NCBI GenBank assembly: GCA_016296675.1
Contig: JAEDIV010000154.1
Coordinates: 1-5,635 of the forward strand
Source: Clostridia bacterium
GTDB lineage: Bacteria > Bacillota > Clostridia > Christensenellales > Aristaeellaceae
Reading direction: 5' to 3'
Length of the DNA stretch: 5,635 nucleotides
Part shown: positions 5,592 through 5,635 of the stretch, one piece after another
Layout: the number at the start of each line of letters is the position of its first letter
How positions within the stretch are numbered: position 1 is the stretch's first letter
The notes under the pieces: generated by a model
Database searches by the model: none
What the model saw: only the letters and a program-made list of their open reading frames with translations
What the model was told of the DNA's origin: nothing
Made by a program: the position numbers and the translations under genes

Positions 5592-5607
5592 CGCACTCCC
5601 TCTCCAT
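5580..5607. repeat. 12-bp perfect palindrome extending the right repeat copy
   Basis: ATGGAGAGGGAG (5580-5591) pairs perfectly with CTCCCTCTCCAT (5596-5607) around a 4-nt CGCA loop. One arm is the outer end of the 42-bp repeat, so the complete element here may span about 5550-5607. The left copy lacks this arm within the visible window: only GAGG at 1-4 could pair with CCTC at 15-18. There is no T-tract directly after it on either strand long enough to call a terminator. Confidence 0.75.
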
Positions 5608-5635
5608 TTTCAATCGATTTTGGCGGCATGTACGC

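Noticed and set aside
5014..5613. 199-aa minus-strand ORF opposite the exported-protein gene, starting in the right repeat
   Set aside because: It has an Arg/Ser/Phe-rich shadow composition, no suitable RBS, and runs through a terminator hairpin and the repeat.
5610..5635. Possible end of a minus-strand gene entering from the right (frame ending VHAAKID and stop TGA at 5610-5612)
   Set aside because: Only seven codons are visible and the other minus-strand frames are also open here, so a coding call cannot be supported. It would fit the minus-facing terminator at 5514-5550.

Overview
The window looks like chromosomal DNA from a low-to-moderate-GC Firmicute, most likely a gut-type Clostridia. 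The grounds are AAGGAGG-type ribosome binding sites, sigma-A-like TATAAT boxes, a Bacillus-type class I mannose-6-phosphate isomerase, a class Ic arginyl-tRNA synthetase with a 'FHIGHLSTT' signature, and many intrinsic terminators. I cannot name the genus.

Layout. The left edge (1-134) holds a 42-bp repeat copy, a plus-strand intrinsic terminator for a gene lying outside the window, and a minus-strand terminator. From 4229 down to 135 runs a minus-strand cluster of three intact genes in the order argS (arginyl-tRNA synthetase), manA (class I mannose-6-phosphate isomerase) and melA (GH4 alpha-galactosidase-type glycosidase). The gaps are about 30 nt with no terminator between genes, so this is probably one operon. 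Its promoter candidate is at 4264-4292 and its terminator at 92-123. The 5' leader is too short for a T-box. From 4245 to 4476 is a divergent intergenic region with promoter candidates in both directions. From 4477 to 5496 a plus-strand gene encodes an exported protein of unknown function. It has a signal peptide, an unrecognised ectodomain, acidic low-complexity linkers and an embedded stretch (YSVGIIGGADGPTSVIVAG) that closely resembles the hallmark motif of the sodium-pump decarboxylase beta subunit (OadB/GcdB/MmdB), although the rest of that membrane protein is absent. The right edge holds a 16-bp terminator-like hairpin, the second 42-bp repeat copy in inverted orientation, and a further 12-bp palindrome.

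How the genes may work together. ManA links mannose-6-phosphate to fructose-6-phosphate. MelA-type GH4 enzymes remove alpha-galactosyl groups from oligosaccharides in the cytoplasm. The pair would suit use of galactosylated manno-oligosaccharides, but that is inference. The link to argS is unexplained and may only be shared transcription.

The most interesting points are the OadB-like motif transplanted into a secreted acidic protein, and the 42-bp perfect inverted repeats bracketing the block. In both repeat copies the same end abuts a terminator hairpin of unrelated sequence. Start codons of manA and argS are set here downstream of the first in-frame ATG because of Shine-Dalgarno spacing.
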